A stretch of 64,000 nucleotides of DNA from Mastigamoeba balamuthi. Taxonomy: Eukaryota; Evosea; Mastigamoebida; Mastigamoebidae. Positions 41,430 to 53,697 of this stretch are shown here, piece after piece. Every line of letters starts with the position of its first letter. Position 1 is the first letter of the stretch. Made by a program: the position numbers and the translations under genes. Where the stretch lies: assembly GCA_902651635.1 (NCBI GenBank), contig CACRSC010000024.1, positions 65,181 to 129,180 on the forward strand. The letters are read 5' to 3'. The notes under the pieces were generated by a model that worked only from the letters and a program-made list of their open reading frames with translations, did not search any database and had not been told where the DNA came from.

Positions 41430-42808
41430 TCCCCTCTATCTAGCTCGCTCTCTCGAGGCTGCGCTTCTGCGGTTGCCCGAGTATGGAAGGCGCACACGCG
41501 GCGTCGCGATATTTTGCGCTACGGTGGGTGGGATACGGGGCAGAGTATCTGCGGTATCTCCCGTGATTAGATACGCGTATCTTCAATTCGGAATCGGACC
41601 GCCACAGGGACAGCACTCGGACACTGGTGGGGCCTCGGGGGCTGTGGGGCCCTCGTGTTTTGGTGTGAAGGGTTAATCCTTCAAGTTTTGGGGTGGTTTT
41701 TATTTCCTAGACTTAAAGGGGGGGAAGGAGGAGGAGGAGGGGATGCAGGGGGGGAGGCGGTGGTGGGGTTGGTGGATGTGCCCAGTCTCTCTGTTAGAAA
41801 ATTGGAGGGGAGCAGCAAGGTCCTGGCAGAGGACCGGTGCACACCCGCTGTGTGGTCTTTTTGGATTTTTTCTTCCCGTGCCCTCTGGCCCGTCGCTCGC
41901 TTGGCCTCTGCTTGCCCGGCGGAGCCTCTGTGTCGCCTGCGGCTGCAGCCGTGGTGGGGGGCTGCGCTGCGCGGCTGTGGGTGTTGCGGGGCAGACCCTG
42001 TGCACAACGGGCAGCACCAGGGTTGTCCCGCCGGCTCGCGGGCCAAGACGTCCATGGGGGGTGTTGGCCGGCCAAGTAGCATGTAGTGGGTCCAGGGGGT
42101 CGTTGTCGTTGTCGTTGGTTGCTGGAGGGCTGAGGGCTGAGGGTGGATCGTGTCGCCGAGGGGGGCTTGTTCGCGTTTGTGTTTGCTTGGCTTTGCTGTA
42201 GGCGTTGTTGACGAGCTTGTTTTTGGATTTTTCTGCTATTCTTTGCGAGCAATGCACGTAGACGACCTGTTTGTGGTTGCTGACGGTGGCGGTTGGTTTT
42301 CCGTTGGGGAATACAAGCACATGTGGTCCGACGGTGTGCTCCCCTCCTCTGTGCTCGCTGCGCGCGCTCGCTCTGCACGGGGGGGACAGGGGAGGGAGGA
42401 CTTGTGCTGCCCGCTCGGTCGCCGCCGCCGTGCCGCCACAGCCACAGCCGCCGCCGCGTGCGCCGCCCCCCACGAATAGGGAGGCAGGGGGGAGGGGGAG
42501 GGCGGGTGCGGCCGTGGACGAGAGCCCCTCCGGGCTGGTGGCGGGAGCACTTTGAGGGGAAGCGCTCCCGTGCCCATGGGTCCCCCGCACGCTGGCACGC
42601 CGCACCCTGCCACACCCCCCGCCCTCGGCGCAGCAAAGCGGGCGGCCGAGCATCGGCAGGCAGGCGCGGCCACGAGGCGGCTCCCGGTGGGCTGGCAGGC
42701 ACAGAGTCCACCCCCCCGCAGCCCCCCACCGCGCAGCAGCAGCAGCAACGGCGCACGCGGGCGCGAGGGAGAGAGAGAGCGCGGTCGTCGCGGTGCCTTG
42801 CGAGGGTT
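41430..42808. other. No confident gene
   Basis: Very GC-rich stretch with long low-complexity frames on both strands that arise from composition. It contains the Alg13-Alg14 upstream region at its left end and the 3' flank of the phosphatase gene at its right end. G-rich runs occur near 41720-41760. Confidence 0.35.
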
Positions 42809-45011
42809 TCAGCAGAAGAACTCGCTCTCCTTCTGGAGCTCGAGGATGTCGTGCTCCGAGAAGTGCACGCACTCGTGCGACATGTCCTTGGCGTCGATCC
42901 GGATGAACGCGGCGCTGCCGCCGTGCTCGGGGTCGATGGTCGACATGACCGTCGCGAGCCCCCCGTCGTGGCACAGCGCGTAGCCCGTGTCGACCATCTG
43001 GTGCGAGCGCACAAAGAGCGAGAGGCCGTTGGCCTCGAGGAACTCGGCGGTCCTGTCGGGCCCGAAGAGCAGCGCCATGCCGCCGCGCGGGCTGGCCCTG
43101 ACGCCGGGCTCGTCGCAGGGGTCGTTCCAGAGCGTGCTGTACTCGAGCGCCGTGAGCTGCCCGTGGTACAGCGGCGCCGCCTGCGCCGACGCCGCGAGCT
43201 GCTCGAGCGTCGCCACGCGGCCGCCGTCCTCCATCGGCAGCCCCGCGTGCGCCACGGCCACCCGCGCGTCGCCCTCGCCCTGCAGCACGTGGCAGAGCGG
43301 CAGCGTCGCCAGCGCCCGCACAATCTCCTCCTCCATCTCCTCGTGCGCGCCGAGGTCCGCCCGCAGGTTGCCGACGTGCGGCGAGTGCAGGCCCTCGTCC
43401 ATAAACTCGTGGTTGCCGCGGTTCACGTGCACCCACGCGGGGTACTGCGCCTTGAGCGCCATCACCAGCATCGCCACCTTGAGCGAGCACGGCCCGCGGT
43501 CGATCAGGTCGCCGTTGAACAGCACGTGCAGCGCCGCGCTGGGCACGCCGCCCACCTGCTTCAGGATGTACAGCAGCGAGTCCCAGTCGCCGTGCAGGTC
43601 CCCCACCACCGTGCACGTCCCCCGGAAGCTCACGTACCGCACGCCCCCGCTGCTCCCCGCCCCCACCGGGCTCGCCGGCAGCGTCGGGCTCCCCGCCGCC
43701 GCCCCCGCAGCCGCGCCCTCGCGCTGCTCCTCGTCCTCGCTGCTCCCGGGCGTCGCCGAGCGCCGCGGGGCCACCGGCGAGGGCGCGGGCGAGGCAGCGC
43801 CAGAGGCAGCGGCGGCAGCGGCAGCGGCGTCGCCCGAGGGCTCGCAGGCCACCGCGTCGACGAAGGCGTCGCAGATGAAGCGCACCACTTGCACAAAGTG
43901 CGGCGACTCGGGCGACACACACGTCAGCGCCAGCTCCAGGTACTCCTTCCGCCGCGCGCGCGACACAGAGAGCGGGGGGGAGGCCGGGGGGGGCCGGGGC
44001 CGGGAGATTCAGCGAGGAGATCTTTGCGAGATATTCGCGTGTAACGGAGGTGCTGTCTTTCTAGAAGTCTGGCGCTCGGCGTTGGCGTGGGCGCCCAATT
44101 GAATTCGAATTTGTTTCCGGGGGACGGTGGCTGGACGCGATGTGACAGGGGGGAGGGGAGGCGTGGCGGGCAGAGAGAGCAGCGCGTAAAGGGGGGGAAA
44201 AAGAGAGGGGAAAGGAAGGTCTGGACGTACCCGCATGAAGCGCATGATGCGCCTGCTGAGGTCGGCCTCGCTCTGCGCGAGCGGCGCGAAACAGGAATCG
44301 TGAGCGCGCAGCCGCGGCGGCGGTGCGGGCAACCCCGCGGGTTCAAACTGAATTCAAAAATAAAGAAATAAAATAAAATAACTGCGGGTGATTCGGGGAA
44401 ACGGGGCCCGCGGGCCCCGGGACCGCGCGCTCGGGGGGCGGGTGCTCACCGACGAGTCCGAGTCGCTCTTGCCGCAGTCGTCATCCTGCGCGCGCGCCGC
44501 GTGTGAGCGCCCCGTAATCCCCGAGATACAAAAGGTGCAGTCGGTAGGACTTTCCTACTTATCCCAAAACAGCAACGCCAGGCAAAAATAGTGCGGCGCG
44601 CGCCAACTCCCACCCCCGCGCGCGGCGGCCCCCGGGACTCCCCCCACCCCGCGCCGCGCGGGGCTAATAATATCTCCGCAGACCCCCCCAGGAAACAGCC
44701 ACCCGCCAAAAATAGCCGCGCACAGTGAGGACCGAGATCTCCGCCCGGGGGCTCTCGGGCTGCACGTCGTCGCCCTCGTCGTCCTCGTCGCCGCAGAGCC
44801 GCGCGCGGCGCTGGTGGTGCTGCCGGCGTCCGCCGTGCGAGCAGCGCCGGCGCTTGGTGGGCCTGCCGGCGTGGCCGCCGTCGTCGTCGTCCTCCGCGCT
44901 GTAGTCGTCAGCGTCGACGGCGTCGTCGTCGCGGGGGCGGCGCTGCTTGCGCTCGAGGGCGGCTGTGTGGTCGTCGTGGTCGGCCTCGCACTCTAGTCTG
45001 GCGACGAACAT
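42809..45011 (-). CDS. PPP-family protein phosphatase
   Basis: The N-terminal region (MFVARLECEADHDDHTAALE from 45011) is acidic and basic by turns, with a probable nuclear signal (RPTKRRRC). Two small exons follow (DDDCGKSDSDS near 44450-44490, and SEADLSRRIMRFMR near 44231-44272), then a large exon from about 43945 to 42809. That exon has an Ala/Ser/Pro linker and a metallophosphatase core with all PPP motifs: TVVGDLHGDWDS (GDxHG), LFNGDLIDRGP (GDxxDRG), VHVNRGNHEF (RGNHE), VAHAGLP and VRSHQMVDTGYA. These supply the metal-binding Asp/His/Asn residues and the general-acid His, so it should dephosphorylate Ser/Thr. The core resembles PPEF/PP5-type enzymes more than PP1/PP2A, but TPR or EF-hand domains are not evident. 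Total about 500 residues. The upstream neighbour on the same strand is NOT3. Confidence 0.85.
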
Positions 45012-45499
45012 CCTTGTCTTGGTGGCGGTGTGGGGTGTGTGGAGATTTGGCGCGCGCGGCGTGGGTGTTGGCAGAGAGAAAATGGGAAGAGACGAGTGGG
45101 GACCACCAAGACAACCAGAGAGCACAGAGGACCGGGGGGGGCGATGTGATCTTTAGGCACCAACAAAGAAAAATGATTCCCCCGCCGCAGATATTTCGTG
45201 ACATCACGCAACTACATCCCCGCCGCGATATCTTTTTTTCCGCGGGTGCTTCTTTTTTTCGTTCCTGCGCGCTGCGCACCGCTGCGCCACCCTGCACCCC
45301 AATGCACAAAGCCCACGTGGCCATGGGGGCTCACACCGTGTTCATTTGCCAGCAAGGGGACGCACAGGTGGGTCGGGAAAAATGAAGGAGAGGGGAGAGA
45401 GAATGAAATAAGAGGGCGGTTAGTGTGTGTTGGGGGGTTGTTGCTGCTGGGCCTCCTCGGCTCTCGCCACGCCCGGGGGGGCCATCCTCGTGCTCGCCG
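45012..45499. other. Intergenic between NOT3 and the phosphatase
   Basis: About 490 bp that should contain the phosphatase promoter and the NOT3 3' end. No specific site is recognised. Confidence 0.4.
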
Positions 45500-46711
45500 T
45501 CACTCCTCGAGGAACCGGTACTCGAACTTGAACTCGGCCTTTCGCCTCTGGCACCAGCCCGTCTCGTAGTCGAAGTAGCAGTACGTGCCCATCTCAAAGT
45601 CTGCGCGGAGGGCAAGCGCACAATCAGTTGATTCGGGGAGCGCCCCATCTCCCCCCCTTCTCTCCCAGCGCACCGTTGTTGATCTCCTTGGGCTCCTCGT
45701 GGCGCTGGAACCACGTCTGGTACTTCTTGTGGTAGCGCCACGACTGCCGCTTGAGCTCGAGGGCCGCGAGGTACTGCTGGTACGTGTGCGGCTGGTAGTA
45801 GAACGCGAAGAACAGCGTGTCCGCGTCCAGCTTCTGGAACAGCTCGGGGTCCTCTGTCCCCGCCAGCGGCGTCCTGGGGAACCACTCGGGCACGCTCTCG
45901 CACGGCTGCTGGCACGCGTACCTGCGCGCCCTCTCCGTCTCCTCTGCGCCCCCAGCCACCGCCCTCAGCCCCGTCTCCAGCGACCCCGCCGCCACCGCCA
46001 CCGCCGCCGCCTCCCGCGCCCTCGCGGCGCCCTCGCTGCCCCCCAGCAGCGCCCCGTCCTCTCCCTGCAGCGCCCGCAGCAGCGCCTCGAACTCCTTGGG
46101 GCACCTGCGCACCTGCCTCTCCAGCATGCGTGCCAGGTCGTTCTGCTGCTGCTGCTGCTGCTGCTGGGGCGATGGCACCCGCGCAGGCTGCTGTTGTTGC
46201 TGCTGTTGCTGCGTCTGTGGCGTCTGCGTGTCCTCTTGCCGCGGCTGCACGGGCGAGGGTGGTGCTGGCGCTTGCTCCGTCGCTGCGGGTTGCGGCGCTG
46301 TCTGTGCGGGTGCCTGCGCCTTCTCAGCCTTCTCAGTCTTCTCCGCCTTTTGCTGCGGCTGCGGCGACTCCTTCGCGCTCTGTGCAGGAGGCTGCACCTT
46401 CTCTGCCTGCTGCTGCTGCGGCTCCTTCGCTGTCTGCGCAGACGACTGCGCCTTCTCCCCCTGCAGCGACAACGGCTCCTTTGCTGCGCCCGCGCCCGCA
46501 GCAGTCTGGGCCTGCTGCGGCTGCTGTGCAGGCGCCTCAGCCCGCGCCTGCGCTGCAGCAGCCGGCGCTGCCTGCGCTGCCTGTGCAGCTGGGGCAGATG
46601 CCTGGGCCGCCTGCTGCGGGGGCTGCTGCTGCTGCGCCCGCGTGATCTGCAGTCTCTGCGTGGCCGCGGCGGCCGCCGCCATCGTCTTGAGCGACGCCAC
46701 CTTCTTCGGCG

Positions 46712-46743
<32 letters not shown>

Positions 46744-48185
46744 GCCTGCTGCCTCTGGACCCGCGGCGGCGACATCATCCCCGCTGCGCCAGGCGACGCG
46801 GGCGCCCCAGCAGACGTCGCGGCGCCGCCCCTGTGCTTGAGGGGCGTCTGCCGCTGCTGCTGCTGCTGCTGCGGCGCGCTGCTGGTCCGCTGCGGCGTCG
46901 CTGCGGCCGCCAGGAGCGGCAGCGGCGGCAGCGCTTTGCCCTCGGCTGCGCCACCGCGCGGCGACGGCGAGTTGCTCGCCCGCGGCGACGTCGACGTGGC
47001 CTTGGCGGGCGGCGGCGACCGGACCCCCGCGGGCGGCGGCGTGTGCGAAGCCGCCGGCGCGCTGGCGTCCGAGTCGCTGGCGCCGTCGTCGCCGCCGCTC
47101 TCGTCGCTGGCGTCCGACAGCACGCGGTCGGGCATCGAGGCCTCGAGCTCGGGCAGGTCCAGCACATCGTAGACGCCGTCGTCGTGCACGTAGTCGGGCT
47201 CGGCGTTGCTCTCCACAAAGTAGTCGACGCTGTCCTTGATATCGTAGATCTGGATTCGATTTCCCGTAGGCAAATCCAGATATCGCGCAGATTCGTGAGA
47301 TATCAGCGGACGCGCGGATTCCGGTTTGCTGTTTGTACCTGCGAGGGCGCCAGGCGCTCGTTGTCGAGCAGCCGCAGCACCCGCTCGAGGCGGTTCACGT
47401 GGAACTTGTGTCGCTCTATTCGCGTCGCGAGCTCCTGCGCCCGCGAGTCCTGCTTGCGCTTCTTCTGCGGTATCACCAGCAGTTCCGCCTTTGGGGGGTA
47501 GATACGTGAATCTGGGAACCCTCGGCAGATATGGGGATACCTCGCACGAATCGATCTGTGTGACGATCGTGTCAAGCGTCTTGCCTGCGGTGACGCGGCA
47601 AGTTGGACGGGAATTTGCCCAGAATGAGCTGTTGTGACGTGGCGCAGGCATTTCTTGGGGGGCGGAGGGGGTGGGAGGCTGGCGGACCGATCCACGCGCG
47701 GAGCTCATCTCGCTGGCGGTCCTCCTCGGTGACCTCTGCGGACATGGCCAGCGCCACGGTGCTGTACGGCTTGGTCTTGGTCTCCTTCTCGCACTGCTTG
47801 AACTGCTCCATCCTCTGCGTGCGGGCCCCCCCAATTCGCCAGGAGAGTCAATTCAATTCGATTCGATTCGATTCGATTCCCCGACCAAAGGCGATGGGAT
47901 GCGACACAAAGAAATGGCGCGTGCCGACTCGATGATCTTGCGCTGCTCGAGGAGGGGCTCCCTGTTCTTGACGTCGGGGAGGGTGACCCAGAGCTTGATC
48001 TGGTCGCGGTAGCGCTGCAGCTTCTTGATCTCCTTCTTGAGCTCGGCCTCGTGCTTGTCCTTCTGGCCCGCGCTGGGCGCCGCGTAGACCTTCTTGAGGA
48101 TCTCGTCGAAGACGCCCAGCCCCTCGGCGATCTTCTTGAGCACGCGGTCCACCTCCTGCTGCAGCTTCCTGTTGCTCGTCACCAT
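45500..48185 (-). CDS. NOT3: CCR4-NOT complex subunit NOT3 (CNOT3-like), 6 exons
   Basis: Scaffold subunit of the CCR4-NOT deadenylase, which shortens poly(A) tails and represses translation. Exon 1 (48185-47925) begins [20 protein letters not shown] and holds [20 protein letters not shown] and [13 protein letters not shown] of the N-terminal coiled coil. Exon 2 has [20 protein letters not shown]; the next exons have [35 protein letters not shown] and [20 protein letters not shown]. The middle is long and low complexity, with Gln runs encoded by CAG (46130-46900) and Pro/Ala/Lys stretches. The C-terminal NOT box reads [40 protein letters not shown] and, in exon 6 (45600-45500), [20 protein letters not shown]. 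Product about 750 residues. Intron 1 (47815-47924) is GC-AG. The true start is the Met at 48185; an upstream in-frame Met lies outside the conserved region. Confidence 0.93.
47815..47924 (-). other. GC-AG intron in NOT3
   Basis: Exon 1 ends GAG-TCG and the intron starts GCACGCGCC; the acceptor is GCACGCAG before AGG-ATG-GAG. This gives [15 protein letters not shown] in frame, matching the family; GT alternatives shift the frame. Confidence 0.7.
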
Positions 48186-50100
48186 CTCCTCCTCCTGGCG
48201 GCCAAGGGCCCCCCCGCGCGCGCCAACAACAGACGCGCCCGGCGGTGGGGGGTGGGGTGGGGTGCTGCTGCGGCTGCTGCGGGCGGCGGGAGCGGTCGCT
48301 CGCTGCGTCCCTCCGGGAAAAGCACAGAGGGGGTGGACGCGGCACTCGCTCCAACAAAGATACGCGTATCTCCTCCCCGTGGCCGGAGATTCGACCCCCC
48401 ACGCCCCGCCGGGGCTTCTCAATTGATCAGCCAAGGTTCCGTATCGGCCTTCACTGTCAGCGAGGAGACAAGTCGTTTGTACAGTGGCGGCAGCGACCTC
48501 CGCGCTCCGAGAGGGAGATTGTTGTTGTGCAGGAATACAAATATGTCCTGGATCCGACTGTGTGTGAACATATCTGTCTTTGGGTATGTAGTACCCACAT
48601 CAGAATCGTCTTTGTCCCCAGATCTACTAGAGGCCTACTTTGTCTCAGCCGAAACCACTAGAGGACAAACTGGTAAAGTGCACGTCCTTGAAGTAGTAAA
48701 GGGTGAAAGACGAGCCATCCCGATCGGGGTTGTGGCCAAAGCAGGACAAGGACGAGGGGTGGATGACATCCTGGCATGCCCTTCTTTGGCTTATTGGGGG
48801 TGAGACAAAGCAGGGCCGTGGAAGAGATTTGTTTTTGTCTCTGTGTACGTCTTTGTCTGCGCCCTCCTTATTTGTCCACACGGTTGACCCAGTGCCTCCA
48901 AGGCACTGTTGCTCAACTACAGGTCAATGCCTGAGGATGAGAGACATCATTGGGCAGTGTCTGAGCACACTTGCAGTGAGTCGTGCTGGACATGTGAGAT
49001 CCGCACATGCAGGTGCTTGAGCATCTGCTGCTGCAGCATGTCCCGCATGTATGGCAGAACTTGAAACAGCTACATGCCCGTTCAGGCAATGATAGTGGCA
49101 AGCCCTGCCAGGTGTATTGGTCTGTTGGTTACATTTGTTTATTCTGGCTTAATACAGCTAATAAAACAACTTCACATCTTGGGGACAAATTGTCCCTGGT
49201 AGACAGATTTGTCTTCATGGACATATTTGTCCACAGATACCTTTTTGTTTTTGAAAACAAATACGTTTTCCGTGGCCTCGGATGATCTTTACTGGTGATC
49301 AATGAAGATGATCATGTACAGCTGCATGGTCTTCTCTTTCTTGTTTGGGTCATGACAGCTCACCTCGAGCCCCTTGAGCAGTTTTCCCGACCATTAACCT
49401 TGTAACAGCGACCCAGTGCACACTGACTGTTGAGTTGTACTTCTTGAGCTTCTCCTTGAAGCAGATGCACAGGCTGTTCTTTAAGGCCACTTCACTGCCA
49501 ATAGCAGTGCAGCAGCTGTGATTGAGCTCTCTCAGTATGCTGCAGAGCTTCTTGGCTGTGATGCAGTGGCACAGAAGACATCGTCATGCCTGATTGTGTT
49601 CTCGTACATGACCTTCATGGAATTCACGATGGTGTAGATGCCGTACAGGCCATCCAGATCCCTCTGTTCTGCCAGCTTTACGAGACTTCGTTGCACTGCT
49701 TGTTGTGGTCCTCTCCTTGTATGACTATGCAATCAGGGATCCCCCACTTGTTGTTGAAGATGGAGCAACTGTCTAGCGAGGTGTACACACCCTCCCCTTG
49801 TTCCATACACGGACAGAGGATTCTGTCTTCTCCCCAGCAAGACCCAATCACCAGACCCATCGCTTCTGATCATTGAGACCTCCAAATGACTCAACCCCCA
49901 GCAAACAAACAACAGTAGCACTCTGCCTCTGGCTCCCTCATTTAAATGGCACCTGTCGAAGAGGCTACAGTGGTGAGATATGCGGATGTGTTCGTGCATG
50001 TAGGGAGCAGATTGTCGCCAAAGCGGATCTGCTCGAGGGACAAGTATCACCGATTCGCTCGGGTTTTCCGCAACGGCAGGTTCGCATTTCCGCAGGAAAA
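48186..50100. other. Mostly noncoding, with a possible decayed gene
   Basis: The right flank of NOT3 contains its promoter. At about 49300-49860 the minus strand carries protein-like fragments (DLDGLYGIYTIVNSMKVMYE, IPDCIVIQGEDHNKQCNE) in different frames, which suggests a decayed gene of unknown family. Between them at 49140-49260 there are repeated GACAAATTTGTC-like palindromes. Nothing else is supported. Confidence 0.35.
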
Positions 50101-52376
50101 ATGGCGCAGAGGCTCATAGACGAGATCGACGACGACGGCGACGACACCGCCGGTGCCGAATCTGGGGAGTTCGGCGCCGAGAGCCACCTGCTCTCGGAGC
50201 ACAGCCAGGGGCGCCCCAGCCTCCTGCGCCTCTTCTCGGGCTTCTCTCGGGGCGCCTCTGCAGCGCACATCCGCGGACCCCAGCAGCCCAAGAGCCCCCG
50301 TGGGTGCCCGCCCACCGGCGGCCTCCCGGGGCCCGAGCCCACCGCCATCGCACAGGCGCACAAGAGCAGCTCGCTGCCGGAGTTCGGCGCGGCCTCCGCG
50401 GCCCCCGAGGCCGACGAGGGCCTCCGGTCGCGCTTCCTCGACGCCTCTGCGGCCCCGACGCTCGCGGGGCCCGCGCTGCCCTCTCCCCTGCCACCGCCAG
50501 CGCTGGACGGGGTGCGCACCAACCGCGCCGAGGACCCTCGCAGCGCTCTGACATCGGCGGAACGAACGCGCAGAGGCCCGGGCTGAAGGCGACGGCCCTG
50601 GCGGTCACCAACGCCGGCGAGGCCTCGCGGGCAGACGCGTCGGTGCGGGACCCCTGCCTGGCGCTCTTCGTCGGGTGCGAGGCGCTGCGCCAGCGCTGCA
50701 ACGCCGCGGCGAGGGCCTGCGGTGGCCTGTCCGCGGGTCCGACGGCCGACTTCTACGCCGGACACCTCCTCGCGGCCCTCCGGGCCCTCGAGCCCCTCGC
50801 GCGCGGCGTCGGCGTCGCTGTGGCGTACACGGTCGTCCGCGCGGCGTCGCTCCCGCGGCCGCTGGCCCGCGGGGACGTCGTCGTGTGGCCGACGTACTCG
50901 TTCTGGACGCCCAGCGACCGCTGCGCCAGCGCCGCGTGGTCCGCGGGCTCTGTGCTGCTGCAGGCCACGTTCTCCGAGGGCGCCTGGGCCCTCCCTCGCT
51001 CCTCCCCTCGGGCGCGCCCTCCAGAGGCCGTCGCGGAGCCCGGGTGGGCGTTCGACGTCACGTGCGTCGGCGGCAACGCGGGCGGCGCGCAGTTCGCGAC
51101 GCTGCGGCAGCGCCCCGCGCGGCCCCTCGCCCGCGTGACGCCGCTCGAGGGCCCCGAGGCCGGCGGGCCGCTCGAGGCCGCGCTGCAGGCCGCCTGCGAG
51201 GCCGTCGACGCGCGCGAGGTCCGGCGGGCCGCGTCGCTGCTCGAGGGCGCGCTGGCGCGGGCGCTGCGGTCGACGCCCAACGAGCCGCTGCTGCCGGCCG
51301 CCCGCTACGTGCGCTGCGCGCTGCAGGCCGCGTGGCCGCAGGTCTACTCGTGCCCGGGGGCCCCCGAGGCCGAGGCCCAGCGCGAGCTCGCGGGGCTCAG
51401 CGAGGCGCAGCGCTTCGCCGCCGCCTACGGCCTCGAGCGCGTCGCCGAGCGCTGCGCGGCCTCGCAGACGCTGCGGTGGCTCGCGGGCGCGTGGCGGCTC
51501 GCGGCCCTCGGGCAGCGCGCCGGCGGCCTGCAGCTCGTCGCCGCGGCCAGCGCGTCGGGCCACCCGCTGGCGCTGCACGCGCTGGGCGCCGCCAGCGAGC
51601 CCGCGGACCCCGCGGCGGCCGTGCGGCTCTACCGCGAGGCGGCGGACGCGGGCAGCGCGCAGGCGCTGGTGGCGCTGGGCCGCGCGCTCAAGCGGGGCTG
51701 CGGCGCCCCGCGGGACCTCTGCGAGGCCGCGCGGAGGTTCAGCGTCGCCGCGGACCTCGGCAGCGTCGCGGGCGCCTGCCAGCTGGGCGCCTGCCTCCGC
51801 GAGGGCGAGGGCGTCGCGCGCGACCCCTTCGCGGCCGTGCGGCTGCTGCGCCTCGGCGTCGACCAGCGCGACGCCCACGCGCAGTACCTCACGGCCCTCT
51901 GCCTCCGCGCCGGCGAGGGCGGGCTGCCCTGCGACAGCGCCGCCGCCGCGCGTCTCCTGCGGCTCGCGGCCGACGCCGGCCACGCGGGCGCGCAGAGCAG
52001 CCTCGGCGTGATGCTCGCGACGGGCGACGGCGTGGACCGCGACCCCGCAGAGGCCGCGCGGCTCTTCGGGCTGAGCGCTGCCGCGGGCAACGCGCTGGCC
52101 GAGTTCAACCTGGGGCTCTGCTACGAGGCGGGCGACGGCGTCAGGCGCGACGCGCGCGAGGCCTCGAGGCTGTTCGAGTCGGCGGCCCTCAAGGGCAACG
52201 CGGGGGCGGCGTTCCGCGCGGGGCTCTGCTACAGGGACGGCGCTGGCGTGCGGAAGGACCGCGACACGGCCGAGAAGTACCTGCGCGCTGCCGCGGAGCT
52301 CGGGCACCCCGGGGCCGAGCAGGCTCTCCGCGCGCTCTCGCCCTCTGCTGGCCGGGGCAAATACAGCCACCTCTAA
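50101..52376 (+). CDS. ADP-ribosyltransferase-like / Sel1-repeat protein
   Basis: Starts MAQRLIDEIDDDGDDTAGAE at 50101. The first 137 codons are Ser/Pro-rich, and the frame then jumps across a 32-nt GT-AG interval (50512-50543) into an open exon to 52376; total 747 residues. Residues about 165-310 resemble an arginine-specific ADP-ribosyltransferase fold: an Arg in VVRAASLP, VVVWPTYSFWTPSDRC (the S-T-S region), AGSVLLQATF, and RPPEAVAEPGWAFDVT in the place of the E-x-E loop. The E-x-E spacing is not exact, so activity is doubtful. Residues about 476-745 are seven Sel1-like repeats of about 36 residues (HPLALHALGAASEPADPA, AGAQSSLGVMLATGDGVDRD, ALAEFNLGLCYEAGDGVRRD and others), a helical solenoid for protein binding. 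The Sel1 part is certain; the ART part is an inference. Confidence 0.8.
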
Positions 52377-53697
52377 GAGACAATTGCACAGCATCCGAAT
52401 TCGGCTTGGAGTTCCATTTTCTGCGACTGCCGCACTTTGGTGTGGACAAGGCCGGTGCTTCTGGAGTTGCCGGTGCACCAAGGTCGAACTGGTGCATCGA
52501 GGCCTCTGGAGGAGTCTCCTTATCCTCGGACACCTCTAAGCTCCGAAATAAATCTCGGGAATCGAATGGAATAGCATCGTTTGCCGTTCCGCTACCAGTG
52601 AGGAATAAGCTCTTGCAAGCCAGGGGCCGAAATAAATCTCGGGGTCGGTGTCACAGCTCACAATCAGGATAGAGCCAGCACAAGGAGACCACCAATCGAA
52701 TGATATTGATGTGAGCAAGGTCTGTGCTGGAATCAGTTGTCTGCATCTGTCAGAGCTTCGCTTCGAACTGTTCTGCGACGATGAGCTGGGAGCTGATCTT
52801 GCAGGACCAGGAGATGATGTCGGTGCTCGGGTCACTGGATCGGTGGGCAGTAGTTGCGTACTTCCACGAAGCCAACAGCTCCGTGTCGCCGGATCACCGC
52901 ACCTACTGGATACCAGTCAAGCCGGAATCTACAAATAAGCCTAACTCGCTCCCATTGAGCGAACAGCTGCAGGGAAAAAGAGAGTCAGAGAAAGGAAGAG
53001 CAGGACAAGATGGCCATCAGGTTCCTTTTGAGGTGCTCGCAGAGCTACATCATGAAGGAACATTCAGTGTGATGGCAATATCTGAGGGAAGGCGGTTGGG
53101 AGTGCTGATGTCAGGCACGACTCTTTTAAGTTTGTTGGTTACCGACACTGTGCCTTTCGGCCCTCCCTTCAGCACACCCAGCCCGTTCAATGATTTTCAA
53201 TATGATCGGGTTCAGGGGGCACAGTGGCTATCTGCCACAGGGGTGCTACACACACTGGTTGTGTTAGCTGTTTCAGCAAGCGATTCCTGGAATCGCTGCC
53301 AAGTGTTGGTTGGCTGAAATAGCTACAACATTGGGAAGTGCCTGAAGCACACAGGCATTCCCTGTTACAGCACTCCTCCCTTTTTCCAAACCCAGAGGTG
53401 TATTGCATGGTTCCCCTCCCCGAGAGAATGCCAGAAACACAGTTCCTTCAGGTGAGAGCCCTGTTTACGGCGCAGATCCATGACTGGTTTACTTCCCCGT
53501 GTGCTTTAATCCTTTTGTCCATGCAACGGGGAGAGCCTGCACACCACTGGCTGAGTGGTGCTCCTATCGACCTCAAATGGGCTTCTCTGCAACCTCGGAG
53601 TGGCTCTGCGTTGTCAATGATTTCGGGTAATTGCTCACTTGATTTTTCGGGTTTTCGCATCTTGCACGCACAAAGTGCACAGCTGTCTCGGCTGCCT
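52377..53697. other. No confident gene; weak plus-strand frame at 52782-53317
   Basis: A frame of about 178 codons starts MSWELILQDQEMMSVLGSLD near 52782 and ends at 53317. Its first third looks protein-like (DRWAVVAYFHEANSSVSPDH), but the rest is less so and no family is recognised. The rest of the interval shows nothing. Confidence 0.25.

Noticed and set aside
41700-43922. Very long minus-strand open frame (740 codons) and similar plus-strand frames over the phosphatase gene
   Set aside because: They are low-complexity Arg/Ala/Pro/Gly shadows of GC-rich coding sequence in other frames; the phosphatase frame carries the conserved motifs.
45331-47501. Long plus-strand Leu/Arg- or Cys/Ala-rich frames across NOT3
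   Set aside because: Antisense shadows of the CAG-rich and Pro/Ala-rich region of NOT3.
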